From Acanthacorydalis orientalis (lineage: Eukaryota > Arthropoda > Insecta > Megaloptera > Corydalidae), in NCBI GenBank assembly GCA_034766995.1, contig CM068322.1, forward strand, positions 5,731,589 to 5,795,588: a stretch of 64,000 nt of DNA, read 5' to 3'. The first letter of the stretch is position 1. Each line of letters starts with the position of its first letter. Below, in pieces: positions 44,238-56,634 of this stretch. Both the position numbers and the translations under genes were made by a program. The notes beneath the pieces are model-generated. The model searched no databases, was not told where the DNA came from, and was given only the letters and a program-made list of their open reading frames with translations.

Positions 44238-45129
44238 TATAAACAATTTTTCTGTTCTGTCAATCTGTGTTATGAAATATTAATTAAAAATTAATTGTTA
44301 TATTTTATCAAAGATTTTTTTTATTCATACATATACATAAAATTGATGTACATCAATGAAGTAAAGCAAAAAAAAATGTGTTTGACATACGAAATAATGG
44401 ACACTAAATACACTCTAACAAGACAACAATATTCTTAACTTGTCATTAATTGAATTTTGTTAATTTGAAATAATTCTGAGTATAACATTTTAAATATATA
44501 AAAATTCATTTGTTCATATACTTTATATCTTTAAAAAATTAAAAATGAATAATTAATTTCAATTAGATATAAATTAAGACAATAAATGTGATTAATTTTA
44601 CAAAAAAAAAATAAAAAAATTAAAAATATTATTTGTTTTGTGTGTGCCTTGAAAGGGAGAAACAAATATTTTGTTCATGCTTTTTGGATAATATTCGTAA
44701 ACGATCCGTACTAGATTACGCCTGAATTTCTCCAATACAGTAAATTCACTTTTTTTGAGACACATAAAAGCTTCAATAATAACTCTAGATTCTACCAGTG
44801 AAGTATGTTTTATGAACTTTGCGTCTGTGAATCAATAGAAAATTGATTTTCCCTTCCTAGGTAATGATTTATTGGTTTAGTCGTATGAATAACGATTGAA
44901 GTTATCATTGTTTATATATCAGAAGATAATTAAATGACACTTTATGGAAACATTTTATATTTGTCTGCGAAGCGGACGCATGTAAAATATTTCATAACTT
45001 TATAAATAGTGCCACCATTTAAAATTCAATATTCTTATTTACATTGGGAAAAAATTCAACATCAAATATTTGATTGAATGGGTTTACTTTCCAGAAAAAA
45101 ATTTCTTTCACCTATATGTATATTCACTC
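44236..45129. other. AT-rich spacer
   Basis: Nothing was recognised. Confidence 0.5.
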
Positions 45130-45192
45130 ACAGGTGATACTAGAAAGAGGTGATACTAGAAAGAGGAGTCACAGGTGATACTAGAAAGAGGA
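45130..45192 (+). repeat. Three-copy tandem repeat of GGTGATACTAGAAAGA
   Basis: Copies start at 45133, 45149 and 45174. The first and third share a longer unit beginning CACAGGTGATACTAG. Confidence 0.9.
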
Positions 45193-45589
45193 ATGAGAAC
45201 GAAATGGATAAAAAATAATATTAAGTAAGAACACAAAATTGAAAATTTTGGTTCCAGATAGTCTACTACTTTTTTAGGTAGAAAGATTACAATTAATTTA
45301 ATATCATATAAGTATCAATTGTAAAATATCATTCCATATTCAAGTCATACGCCTGCTTTTTAATATCAGGTTTTGAGGTAATATATGCGAGTAGTGTTTA
45401 CAATTTTAATTGTTTTAAATACGAAAAATAATGCTTTTGTAATATTAACTGCTAAAAAAATGGAAATAATATGTTTGTCAAACCATGTCGTAACTCGTTT
45501 TTTTTTTGATAAATTATTTGGAGTGTTTTAATTAATGGATATATTTTCTGCTATATTTATACACACAGATTTAATTTCTATCCTAGTTA
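45193..45589. other. AT-rich spacer
   Basis: Nothing was recognised. Confidence 0.5.
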
Positions 45590-45740
45590 AATCTGAAATG
45601 CACGGGTGGTCTTACTTCCTCCATATCAGCTGATTATCTTTTTTTAATTAGTAGTTTCAGCACGTATGTCATCTTCAACTAAATGTTAAAGACTGTCTGG
45701 TAGATGTAGATAGCACATGTGTAAAATTTGTAGTGTAGTT
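45590..45740 (+). repeat. Family B dispersed repeat, partial copy 6
   Basis: TTAATTAGTAGTTTCAGCAC, GTATGTCATCTTCAACTAAA and TGTTAAAGACTG correspond to the family B 5' block. Confidence 0.6.
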
Positions 45741-46395
45741 CAGACATTTATATAATAAAAAAGTCGAACACCTGGACAACATATCAATAAGATCACTGAT
45801 ATAAAAACATACAAATATAATTTTGAAGTGTTTCTTGAGAATCTAGGATAATAATTTTTCATTGGTTAGAAAGAAATTAATTGAAATGATAAAACATAAA
45901 GAAAATATTTTAAAAGAATTATTAAAAAAAAATTATATTTGATCAAATATTTTTATTCTCCTTACGATGTCAAACAGTCGAACTTAGTACACTTTTCTTC
46001 ACATCTAATATATTCTATAATTATTGAAAGTAACTTTTCTTTATAAACTTTATTTACACATCAACATTTCTCTCAATTTTTTACAAAATATATTCCACTG
46101 ACTTCTTTACTCCAAATGTAGCACAATCAATCCTGAATTACTCGCTTCCAAAATCAAAATATTCTAATACAAGATATTAAATTCTATGACAGAATATTTT
46201 ATTTTAATAAAAATGGAAGATAACGAGGTTAAATCGAGGTTTTGAATAAATATCGATCAATAGTCACGTATATGAAAATATTTTTAAACGAGGTATAAAA
46301 CAAGATTTTATTTTAATTAATTGCGGCAGATTTTTAACTCATTTTTATCATTTCTAATTTGGAATAAGATTTTCAAGTGAAAAATTACGCTCGGT
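45741..46395. other. AT-rich spacer
   Basis: Nothing was recognised. Confidence 0.5.
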
Positions 46396-46625
46396 ACAAG
46401 AACCATAATTGTACAGTCGTCTTGAAAATATCTTATTAAAGTCACAAAATATCCTCAGGCAGTAGCATCACCGTTTCGTACCGGTCTCTTCTGATGTAAA
46501 TTTACTACTCTATTGACATTTTGTATTAAATTGGCCTACGAGTGCACAAGATGAAACTGTGGATCGCGTACGAATGTTATCGAGTGAGTAACGAGAGGTT
46601 GGATTAAGCCATTAAAATTTCAAAT
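46396..46625. promoter_or_regulatory. GC/CpG-richer island, enhancer-like by composition
   Basis: CACCGTTTCGTACCGGTCTC, GTGGATCGCGTACGAATGTT and TCGAGTGAGTAACGAGAGG lie in it. No open frame of interest. Regulatory role is inference only. Confidence 0.25.
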
Positions 46626-47445
46626 TAATTATTCGACGCGTGAAAACAATTATTCTGCTGTATATGCATACATATGCACACACATTTATGAACATATATG
46701 AAAACATGCAAACATATGTATATATGAATAAAAGATAATAATAATTTTGAGCCAAATTTCACAAAACAAGTAGAAAAAGAAAAAAATTTTAAATTTGAAA
46801 AAAATATTACTTATACAAAAACTATTATGAAACGTGTTTTATTGTAACAATATGTATACACTATACTATTTCATTGTATTTTTAAAAATAATTTTATATG
46901 TTTAAATAAAAGATAAATAAAACTAATTTCCAATATAAAATAATAATTTGTTGTCAATTCACACTTTTTATAATTATATAAAAATCTATATTAAAGTCAT
47001 ATTTGTATATTATAATAAAACGAGAAAGTCTACAGTTAGATTTTAATCTTATACTAAAATACTTCCCTATTCTAAATTTTCTTGGATTTTAATTTTGGAC
47101 GTTTTCTGCACTTATTACCTTAATGTAGATCATATTATGGCAACTTATTTTTTTTTTCAATTTATTAATTATAAAGAGTACCTAGAAATGTGTATTTTAT
47201 ATATTTAAAATGTATCATAAAATTGTCTCAAATTAATAAAATTTAATGAAGTTAAGAGTTATTAGTAAAGTGAATACTTTCATTATTTTGTATTTCACAC
47301 AAATGCTTTTTATTATTTTGTTGGTTAATTTTGTAGATGTACAACAATTTTACAACATATTTAAATGAAAAAAAATCTTAGAATATAAGATTTGTTATTT
47401 TGTTAAAACTTTAATAATACAGAAGAACAAAAATTGTTTATGTAT
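46626..47445. other. AT-rich spacer
   Basis: Begins with CACACATTTATGAACATATA-type low complexity. No gene. Confidence 0.5.
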
Positions 47446-47472
47446 ATATATAGAGAGAGAAAGAGAAAGAGT
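47446..47472. repeat. (TA)n(GA)n microsatellite
   Basis: TATATATATAGAGAGAGAAA then AGAGAAAGAG. Confidence 0.9.
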
Positions 47473-49084
47473 AGAATTCATTGATAATAATTTCGGATGT
47501 AGCGAAAAATTTAGTTATAACGACGAAATGAAAGATATAATAAATTAAAAATAAAAATATATATTTTTTTCATAAGATTATTTTAAATGTAAATAAATCA
47601 TGATACTTAATTATATTGACCCACTGCATATACAGGTTATTATCAATTATGGAAATTCCAGTTTTATAGCTCGTCTAAGTATGTATTAATTGCAACTCTT
47701 TTTTTATTTTCAAATAATTTTATATGATTCATCATATGTAATAGTGATTTTAATGGTCACCAAAATGCAAAAGTTTATTTAAAATAACTTAAACATCAAA
47801 GAATAAAAGGTGTAAAAATAAGAGGGGTAGAGTTGTAATTAAAAACGATTAAATTTGTAAAACTAATTGAATTTAATATTTAATAAACCAAGAGTCTAAT
47901 TTATTGATTCTGCATATGTAATAATATCGTGTTGAGAAAAAATTCTAGACAGGATGCAGCACTAAACAAGCTCAGAGAGAAGACTTGATTTAATCAAAAG
48001 TAAAAATATCAGAAGAACTAAAATAATTAATTAGTTTATTATTGATGAAATCAATTTATTCTTTACATTTACACAAATAAAAATATACAATTCAAGTAAA
48101 CATTGCAACTGAACATGTTTACATTTTTTTATAATAGTGTGATAAACTTAAATTGAAGAAAACAGCACTTACATCGGTTAATAAGTGCCTTATTTATTAT
48201 TTACATTATTTATTGGAAACAAACCATTAGTTAACATTTAAGACACCGGTGTTGACAAAAAACAAATCTTTTAAATTACTTGAAATGTCGTCGCCTCTCG
48301 TTTCGTGTTACTTGAATGGAATATTAAAACCGTATCAAATATCTTTTTAATCAGCTCCATTTTATATCTTCATTCGACAAATGAAACAACAAGTAATTCA
48401 TTACAGTATTTTCGACGAAAAAGGTTGTACCAATTTAAGAAATCTAGCGTTCTGTTTGTTACTTCACAAATTATTAATTATTTTAAAGATTTTTAAATTT
48501 TTTTAAGAATTTTCAAGAATTTTAAAGATTCTAAGTTAAAATAGGATAAGTTAAATAAAATATGAGATTAAATATTATTATTTTACAAGTGAAAAGATAA
48601 AAATATTCAAATAAATTAGGAAACTATTATTTTATTTTTAATAGAACGATTTCATGAAAAATATAATATTTATTATAATTATTTGTTTATGATAAAAATT
48701 GTATAGTTTTTAATTTGTTGAAATACAAATAAAAGTATAATAAAATATAATACATTATTCTTACGAATGCTTTTTAAATATTTCTTATGAAAAATTCATT
48801 TTAAATTCCTAATATTGTTATACTGAACTAAAAAGTTATCATTTTACTTAAACTATTAGCCTTATAAATTTATGAAAAATATTATTTTCTAGAATTTTAT
48901 AAATTGTTATTCATTTGTTTTCTTTATTTACATTTTAATAACTATTTAATAATTCTTAAATAAGTTTTATGGCGTTAGAATAAGATATATTCTTTTCTTT
49001 AAATATCTTTTTATTCTTATTAAATTATTAAGTACGTGCAAAAGTTTTAAAATAACATATTAAATGAATAAATGACAAAAGTAG
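47473..49084. other. AT-rich spacer
   Basis: A small GC-richer patch (48243-48305, ACACCGGTGTTGACAAAA and GTCGTCGCCTCTCGTTTCG) is unassigned. CACCGGTG is a palindrome. No gene. Confidence 0.45.
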
Positions 49085-49270
49085 TGACATCATATTTTAT
49101 ACTTTAAAAGTATGAAACACACACCGTATAATGCATACATTACAAATTAGATTTAAAACTAGTCTTTAACATCTACCTGCAGATTACACATGATCCTAAA
49201 CTAATACTGAAAAGCAGACAATTAGAAAAAAGAATGAAGACCATTAAAAAAGGATATAAAAAAAAGGATC
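49085..49270 (-). repeat. Family B dispersed repeat, copy 7
   Basis: On the minus strand: TCTTCATTCTTTTTTCTAAT, TGTCTGCTTTTCAGTATTAG, ATGTGTAATCTGCAGGTAGA, TGTTAAAGACTAGTTTTAAA, TCTAATTTGTA. Confidence 0.7.
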
Positions 49271-49646
49271 AATCTTGTATTCGAGATAAAGGACTCTTTC
49301 AGCATTTATTGTAACACTTTAAGAACAAGTTGTAAATGTAAATTGAGAATATATTAAAATTGCTAATCTTTTGCATTACAGTTGACCATATATTATTATC
49401 TTTTTATTACTTTAATCTCTTATTTAAATTTTAAAATTTTGACTCATGATATTATGTTTATCACCCTTGTTTCTTTTTGTATGCATTATATTTTTTTATT
49501 CCTTTTTACAACTTTTTTATGCATCCACAAATAGTATATAAAATCTGTTTCACTACAGCTTGTTATGATAGAATAAACTACTTGACCTGAATAGGTAGAG
49601 TTATATGTTATTATATGCTTTTCTCTACAATGAAGAGTCTTTTTTT

Positions 49647-49649
<3 letters not shown>
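49271..49649. other. AT-rich spacer
   Basis: Nothing was recognised. Confidence 0.5.
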
Positions 49650-49677
<28 letters not shown>

Positions 49678-49678
49678 T
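49650..49678. repeat. (TA)n microsatellite
   Basis: Short TA run. Confidence 0.95.
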
Positions 49679-49971
49679 ACATTCTGTATAAAGACATGTA
49701 GCTCAGTTAATGTTCATAATAACTTAAATAATATATTATAAATTACATAAGAAAATAATTTTTAAAAGCTATTTTTTTAATAGATAATTAATATTTAGTT
49801 GATAATATTAATATTATTTATTATTTTTTATTTATAACCTTTCCGGTCCGTTCAGAAAGACAAAACATATGCCAAAATTTCTCACCTTTCAATATTTATT
49901 ATCTAATATTATTAAATATTTTTTTACAAAACGTCCAAATATAGTTAATATATTATAACCAGAAGCAATAT

Positions 49972-50017
49972 TTTGTTGGAATATAGAAAAAAAATATTGA
50001 TACAATATTCCAACAAA
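49972..50017. repeat. Hairpin, 13-bp perfect stem, 20-base loop
   Basis: TTTGTTGGAATAT (49972-49984) pairs with 50005-50017. Confidence 0.9.
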
Positions 50018-50059
50018 TACCTATTTCTTCAGTATACTACACTAGAAATTAAATATTGG

Positions 50060-50187
<128 letters not shown>

Positions 50188-50370
50188 CATACAGATACAG
50201 TCTATATATAAATAAGTGAACATTTTTAATTAATACAACTATATTTACCTAGATCATACAATTTTTATATTATTGTTAGTGCTTTTTTCAAAACACTACA
50301 CCCCTGGTAATTAATAGCGTTATAATTTTTGTTTTGTTAAATATTGTTCTATTTTTTAACAAAAGAATAT

Positions 50371-50412
50371 TGAATTCTACTTTCAAAAGTTATACTTTGA
50401 AAGTAGAATTCA
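50371..50412. repeat. Perfect hairpin, 17-bp stem, 8-base loop
   Basis: TGAATTCTACTTTCAAA pairs with 50396-50412. Directly after it AGTTATACTTTG and TACTTTGAAAGTA recur, so the arm was copied more than once. Confidence 0.9.
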
Positions 50413-50959
50413 GTTATACTTTGTTTCAAATACTTTGAAAGTATATAACAGAATATATTTCATATTAATTCTTATAAATAAAACCGAGAATACCTACAAA
50501 TAAACACAAATTCTACGACCAAAATATATTCATGTCTATTTTTAAATACACTCGCATTATAATTTCGACATTTATCTCAGTAACTCTCTTAATATTTGTT
50601 ATATTTCTGCTATTTTTTCATTGTTTACTCGATTAATAATTACTATGGAGGTTTTCAAATATATCTTTCAAATTTAAACTAGTATAATAAAATTATTTCA
50701 AATTAAGGACATTTTATTGAAAATTGGTGACAAGTTGTTTTGTAAATTTCAAGTTTTCAATAAAGTGTATTTGGTGCTCACTATTACAGACATCACTAAT
50801 GATTTTTATTATTTTATTAGTTGTTTTGACTACTTTGGTGTACAATAAACTAACAGACATGTATAAATTTAATATTTCTTAGAAAATGTAAATTACAAAA
50901 TTTCAATTAAGATTTCAATTATACATATTAACAAAAAGAAAATTATGTATACATACATA
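50413..50959. other. AT-rich spacer
   Basis: Nothing was recognised. Confidence 0.5.
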
Positions 50960-50997
<38 letters not shown>

Positions 50998-51037
50998 TAT
51001 ATACATGTATATATATATACATATATATATATGTATG
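50960..51037. repeat. (TA)n microsatellite, compound
   Basis: TA runs with AAATAT, ACATGT and ACATAT breaks. Confidence 0.95.
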
Positions 51038-51773
51038 TATTGTTTCAAAACGTAGTTATTAAATGGATATAATTAAATATTGTGCTTTGACTAGAATGAA
51101 TGAAATATCAGATGTGTCCATAAATGTAATAAATATGTATAATTATATATCTTATAACCTAAATACGATAGGGAAAAGTTTCGTATGATCGGATGAGAGT
51201 AAAAACTATTCCTATATTAAAGGAGAAGAGAAGAGAAAAAGGACAGATAAGGTTGGTCTAATTTTCTTAACTTGTCATTTGTGTAAAGTATATAGTGTAA
51301 ATCGTAGAATTAATGATTTTATAACAATACAAATTAAAAAATATTTTTCTACAAAAATCCAAATATTTTAAAAATTATTTTTTCTATTTTTATAAACATC
51401 ACACATTTAGAAATATTTTGTTTATACTACAAATTTATTTCTGCCTATAAACCATATAATTCTATTATCATACACAAAGCTTATAAAACTTATGATGCTT
51501 GTAGTGGTATTTGAATTGGTTAGAGTCGAACGTAGGAAGATGTTGAATTGGAGATGTGGATCCGCAGCTTTATACTAGTCCAATAATATATTCGTCCAAT
51601 AAGATGCAATCGTAACTTCCTAACATCAGTCCTAATATATGTCCCGATACACGTTTCTGGACAGTAGGAGCACAGATTTTTACATAGAAAGAAATATTTT
51701 GAATACTTTGTAATGCACATCTACCCAGTTATAAGAATGTACCTACAACATAAGATTTATAAGAGAGGCAGGT
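51038..51773. other. AT-rich spacer with a GC-richer stretch
   Basis: 51510-51690 is less AT-rich (AGATGTGGATCCGCAGCTTT, CCCGATACACGTTTCTGGAC). A minus-strand frame is open there but no product is recognised. Confidence 0.35.
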
Positions 51774-52867
51774 GTTAGGTCAAACATTTTTAGAAAAAAA
51801 AATGTTTGCAATAAATTGTTTTGTGCCAGTTTTGTACCCTTTTGAAAATGGAAGAAAACAAAGTACATTTTAGACACGATGTTTTTCTTATACCTGAAAA
51901 TAAAAAAATGCTACACAAGTAACAAATAACATATGTGCTGTTTACCCAGAAGGAGTTTAGCTGAAAGAACTGTGTGCAAGTGGTTCACTAAGTTTAGATC
52001 TAGTAATTTCAAATTTAAAGTCCAAGAACGTTCAGATAAACTCTCCACAACTGATGATGGCCAAACCATGACACTGATTTGAGAATAACCTGAGCTACTC
52101 GACATGTGAATTAGCAGAAATACTAGAAATATTAATTTTCCGAAAAAAATTAATAGATTGCATTTTCTCCTGAGACTCGCTCTACAAACACAAAGAAAAC
52201 ATATCGTTTTTGAAGCAAATAGTGGCGAGTGATGAAAAATGAATCATTTATAATAATGCTAAGCGAAAAAAGTTCTGAGGTAAGCGAAATGAACTACCAT
52301 CCCAAAAGCCGGTCTTCATCCGAAGAAAGTACGAGTAATGCTCTGTGTCTGGTGAGATTGGAAAGGAATCCTGTATTATGACCTCCTATCGAACAACCAA
52401 TCGATACATTTAAATAAGTATTGCTCGTAACTAGAAGAATTAAAGACAATGATTTATGAATAATGTTCAGCCCTTCCATTTAGCTAATAGAAAAGGCGTC
52501 GGGTTCCATTAGGACACTTCCAGACCTCATGTGTCTTTGACTATCCGACAAAAATTGACTGGGATTTGTTATCCCACCCGCCGTAGTTACCAGATATTGT
52601 ACCTTCTGATTTTTTCTTATTCAGGTCTTTGCAAAATTCTCTTAACGGCAAGAACTTTAACTCTTTGGTCTACATAAAAAAACACCTTGGGAAGTTTATC
52701 ACCGAAAAATTTAAGAAGATCATGGAGGATGGAATCTTCAAATTGCCTGAAAAATGGAAAAAGTTTGTGAAACAAGACGGTGTAAACATAATTGAATAAA
52801 TATATATCGACATAGAAAAATGTTGTTTTTGCATTTTCCTTAGAAATTAACTTTCCGGACAACCCAA
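51774..52867 (+). mobile_element. Mariner-like element relic
   Basis: A plus-strand mariner whose right end is kept: ACTTTCCGGACAACCCA ending at about 52867, i.e. an inward-reading TGGGTTGTCCGGAAAGT typical of mariner termini. The left ITR is not clearly preserved; GTTAGGTCAAAC near 51774 is the best guess. Length of about 1.1 kb is slightly short of the usual 1.3 kb, consistent with deletions. Confidence 0.75.
51848..52799 (+). pseudogene. Mariner transposase pseudogene (irritans/Himar-like motifs)
   Basis: From ATG 51848: MEENKVHFRHDVFLIPE. After a frame change come RSLAERTVCKWFTKF (first HTH end), QERSDKLSTTDDGQ (linker) and SGDEK-like VASDEK at about 52228 (first Asp). Then SLHPKxV-type and CVW-W-WKGILYYDLL around 52335-52385. 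The second catalytic block reads FH-stop-DTSRPHVSLTIRQKLT (52508-52560), where HQDN is usual. PSDFFLF carries the third Asp (about 52601), and GKNFNSLVYIKKHLGKF then MEDGIFKLPEKWKKFV run to TAA at 52797. Stops and frameshifts are numerous, but motif order is complete. Confidence 0.8.
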
Positions 52868-53513
52868 TACTTCACAGCCCTAATTGTTCAGAGAGTCCGG
52901 CGGTTCATGACTGTCTAGATTGAGTCCACTTGAAGAACTAGTTTTGGTATCTATGATAAAGTATGACATTTTATACTAAAAAAATGGGAATACAGTAGTC
53001 TATTCCATCAACGTGAATATTAGGAAAATTAAATTTGTATAAAGCATATATGTATCGATAGTTTCAACCACTGATTTAGTATTGCATACAACTTATACTA
53101 TTGTTTGCAGATTTTTTTCAACATGTTGGTGGTAGGTTTGAAAAGACAATCATCGGTCTAGTATGATGTCTCAATACTTGGCTTTATTCATCTATCTGAA
53201 TACTTCGCCATTTAGATACATAATGGAATTGCGACTTATAGAGAACAAGATATCAAATTGCGTAACATAGACTGTAATTTTATATAAACATGTATTTCAT
53301 GTAGGAGTAATGATATTAAATAATTGAAGAATATGAAATACATATATGCAACTCCATTTTTTACATCCGTATACAGGCAATACCGGGTATTATTTCTAAT
53401 ACTTCTTATAAAAAGACATCAAATTTCACGTCTATTGATTAATAACGTTAAATATAATACAAATATAATAAATGAAAAAATCATTAAAAATCCTCCATTT
53501 TATATCTTATAAT

Positions 53514-53517
<4 letters not shown>
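52868..53517. other. AT-rich spacer
   Basis: 52870-52945 is GC-richer (GAGAGTCCGGCGGTTCATGA), unassigned. The rest shows nothing. Confidence 0.45.

Positions 53518-53567
<50 letters not shown>
53518..53567. repeat. (TA)n microsatellite
   Basis: TA run ending GTATAT. Confidence 0.95.
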
Positions 53568-53639
53568 AACATTAATAATAAAGAGCGTGTATAATAAAGA
53601 AATATATAATTCTAGAAAAAAAAATTAGTGGTATCTATT

Positions 53640-53910
53640 TATATTGAGTAAAAGCCACACGTTGAATTGATGAATCTCATTTTAAAATCCGTTGTCGACC
53701 AGTGTCCTCTGAGACCATCAATATAACGGGCGAACAACGATGTTGAGGGAATAACCGACTGGAACCTGATACGTCCGTTCATCCGTACGGTTTTCAGTCT
53801 GATGTGGAGACAATGTCGTTGACGCGCACTGTCTCCTATTAACGTTCCGCTCATTAGTTATTCATTTATTCCGGACATTTGTTCGAACACTTCTGAGACG
53901 GTGATTCAGT
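53640..53910. promoter_or_regulatory. CpG-rich island, unassigned
   Basis: GATACGTCCGTTCATCCGTA, GTCGTTGACGCGCACTG and GAACAACGATGTTG mark a composition near balanced. A 71-codon minus-strand frame starting MSGTLIGDSARQRHCLH (53854-53639) spans it, with no recognisable family. Exon, promoter or enhancer are all possible. Confidence 0.3.
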
Positions 53911-54791
53911 AGCTCGTTAGTATCTCTGTTTTATAATAATAATAATAAGTTTAAGATACGACAAAAAGAGGAAAATGAGGGGAATAATTTACTACAGAAG
54001 GTTATCATTGTTTCATTCTAACGCTGTCATCGGTAGAATAAAATATACAGACTAATACACTGTAGGTGTTATGACAAACAAGGTAATGAATTGTTTGTTT
54101 CAAAGAAGAAATAAAAATAATGAAGTCTCTAATGATTGAATAGAAAATATTACTGAGTTTTTTTTGTATTATATTATATCGCATTTTCAATAATGCCATC
54201 AATATACTATTTGTACATTGTAAGTTATCAATTTGTATTTTTTTTTACAAAAAAATCCAGTTAGAATTTCAATAATGAAATCTGACATGAAAATTCAAAT
54301 TTATTTAAAAACTTATGTTCAAAAATATACAATTTAAAAAGATATAGATATTATTGAAGTTTGCACTTGAATAAACTCTTAACTTGTATATAATGATTGA
54401 GATATAAAAAACTTAAAAATTCTTTCACGAAAATCAGACGATTGCCAACACTATTTTTTTATTTGAACAAATAGAGAAAATTATTTCAAATTATTGGGGT
54501 TTGAACGAATAAAATGAACAAGTTCTTGTTAAGAAAGTATTTTTTATCATATATATATATATATACAAGCAGGTGGGCGGCATGATTGCCCCATTGTTCA
54601 ATATTTCAAATATAATGCTTTAATAAAGGTGCATAAAACTTTTTTTTTCTTCAACAGGATTTTGTTATGTTATTGGTGTACATTGTTATAGTTGCTTTCG
54701 GCACTTAAATCCTTTCTTCCGAATTCTAGATGATACAAAGTATCACAAACTACAGTAGGCCTAAGACGAAACCAGGGTATAGAACTTATTA
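53911..54791. other. AT-rich spacer
   Basis: Contains a short TA run (54549-54566) followed at once by GC-rich CAGGTGGGCGGCATGATTGC. No gene was recognised. Confidence 0.45.
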
Positions 54792-55247
54792 GGTTGGCAA
54801 CAAAATAATTACGGGTTACAACCTTCAAATTCATGTACGTTTTTCAATTTGAGTAGTATTAAGTGGTCCAAAATTGTTGGATGAATAATGCCTAACTTTT
54901 TTGCAAGACCTCTAATTGTTGTGCGTGGTTCTGATTCAACTAGCACCTTGAGTTGTTTTTTATGAAATAGATAAGGACGTCTGCGACTTTATTTATCTTC
55001 AAGGCTCTCATCTCTAACTTAAAATTTTTGGATCCAGCATTATTTGCTTCTTTTCCATCATTAATTTAGTATCCCAATTTAAAACAAAATTAATAATAAA
55101 ACCAAAATCGATGTTACCAAAATATAGACTGAAAAATGCTCTTTATAATGATGTTAACATGAACACGATGAAATGACAATTTCATAATTATTGAAAAAAA
55201 ATAAGGTTAGAATTCAGAAAATAAAAACCGCAATCATTTTCCAACCA
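54792..55247 (-). mobile_element. Internally deleted mariner (MITE-like), copy 3
   Basis: The left end AGGTTGGCAACAAAATAATT and inverted right end TGGTTGGAAAATGATTGCGG are the clearest ITRs of the three copies. The minus strand keeps QLKVLVESEPRTTIRGLAKK and LGIIHPTILDH, the second DNA-binding helix-turn-helix of a mariner transposase. No catalytic motifs remain. Confidence 0.8.
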
Positions 55248-55978
55248 ATCAAATATCAATTCGAAAATAAATTCGGTACTGACTAGAAAACCATACTGCT
55301 ATGTTAATAAATTTTCTGAATTTATACAAAAGCATTGTATTTAATTGTCAAAATTGAAATGGAAATGCTAATTATTGAAATTTTAAAATTTTATCATAGA
55401 TACATTTTAAGGATAAACCAATTTTATCGGCATAGAACTATTCAATTACTTGAATCATTCTGATTTTTTCGAATTCTAATTAAGGACAATCGTTTAAATT
55501 AATTTGTATGATGCTAAAACCTTATTCAGACATTTTTCTCAAACAATAATTACATATGATTTAATAAATTAAATTCTTAGAGATTTTTTCTTGAAAAATT
55601 TAGAAAAATATATGTTTCAATTCTAGAATTATTTCGTTATTGGCACGATTTTAATTATTTTGCTTTGAATCCATTTCAAACGAGTTTTTTTTTTGACAGT
55701 TAAGTGAAAATAAAATGAATATTATATTTAATAAACCATAAAGGATTTCTGATGAGTAAAAACAGTCTTAATACTAGCTTAGATAAATCATGAAATTGAA
55801 AGTGACCTAGTTTCTAATTTATAATCTGTAAATAAAATGGGTAAACACTACATAAAACTGTACATTTTACAGATGACTTTAGTTCTTATGAAACATTATA
55901 TTCTTTTATTTCTAACTTATTATTGTTTCATTTAGTCATATAACCGAATCCTATTCTAAATCCGACACATGAGCGCGC
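55248..55978. other. AT-rich spacer
   Basis: Nothing was recognised. Confidence 0.5.
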
Positions 55979-56042
55979 TCACACACACACTCGCACACAC
56001 ACGCCCACACACACTCGCCCACACACACACTTACACAAACGT

Positions 56043-56116
<74 letters not shown>
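55979..56116. repeat. (CA)n-rich tract followed by (TA)n
   Basis: ACACACTCGCACACACACGC-type units to about 56062, then TA. Confidence 0.95.
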
Positions 56117-56119
<3 letters not shown>

Positions 56120-56173
56120 TACAAATTTATACTGTCGATCTGTATTATTGAAATCTAGATTGAATTTTTTTAT

Positions 56174-56583
56174 AATACAGTTCGGAAATTGTAGCAAACA
56201 TCACTTTAAGAAATAAATTGTTTTTTCACATCATAAACCATGAATGTTTTTCTTGATTAAAAAGATTCAATAAATAATTATTCATGAGTTTTTGTTGTTG
56301 CTTATGTGTATTTAGACGATAATGCGGTATTATTTAGAGCATTAAGGTACAGAAAAAAATAACTAAATTTTTCTTATTTAGATCCAACTTAGATTTTTCT
56401 TTACCTTAGAGCTCTAAAGGGTATACCTTCTTAAATCTTGCTATCTAAATGTGCATAAACAATAATCAAAAATGATGAAAAATAAATCGTTGAATATTTT
56501 TTATCAAAAAAATTGTTAATGTTTATGGACAAAAAAGATTCATTTGTTAAATGGAATTTTAATATCACATTTTCAAAAAAACA
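56174..56583. mobile_element. Family A foldback MITE, both arms and outer end
   Basis: Left: ATACAGTTCGGAAATTGTAG, CATAAACCATGAATG, AATAATTATTCATGAG, TGTTGCTTATGTGTATTTAG, AGAGCATTAAGGTACAG. Right: TTACCTTAGAGCTCTAAAGG, AAATGTGCATAAACAATAAT, AAATGATGAAAAATAAATCG, GATTCATTTGTTAAATGGAA. Interior is about 60 bp. Confidence 0.75.
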
Positions 56584-56634
56584 TAAGTAAAGATTAGAAA
56601 TCTTCAATAGTTATAATAATTTTGATAATTTCTA

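Noticed and set aside
45130..45192. CRISPR-like short repeats
   Set aside because: Units are directly adjacent without spacers, and the sequence is insect nuclear DNA.
54680..54740. An eighth family B copy (GTTGCTTTCGGCACTTAAAT)
   Set aside because: Only one block of about 12 bases agrees; not enough to assign.
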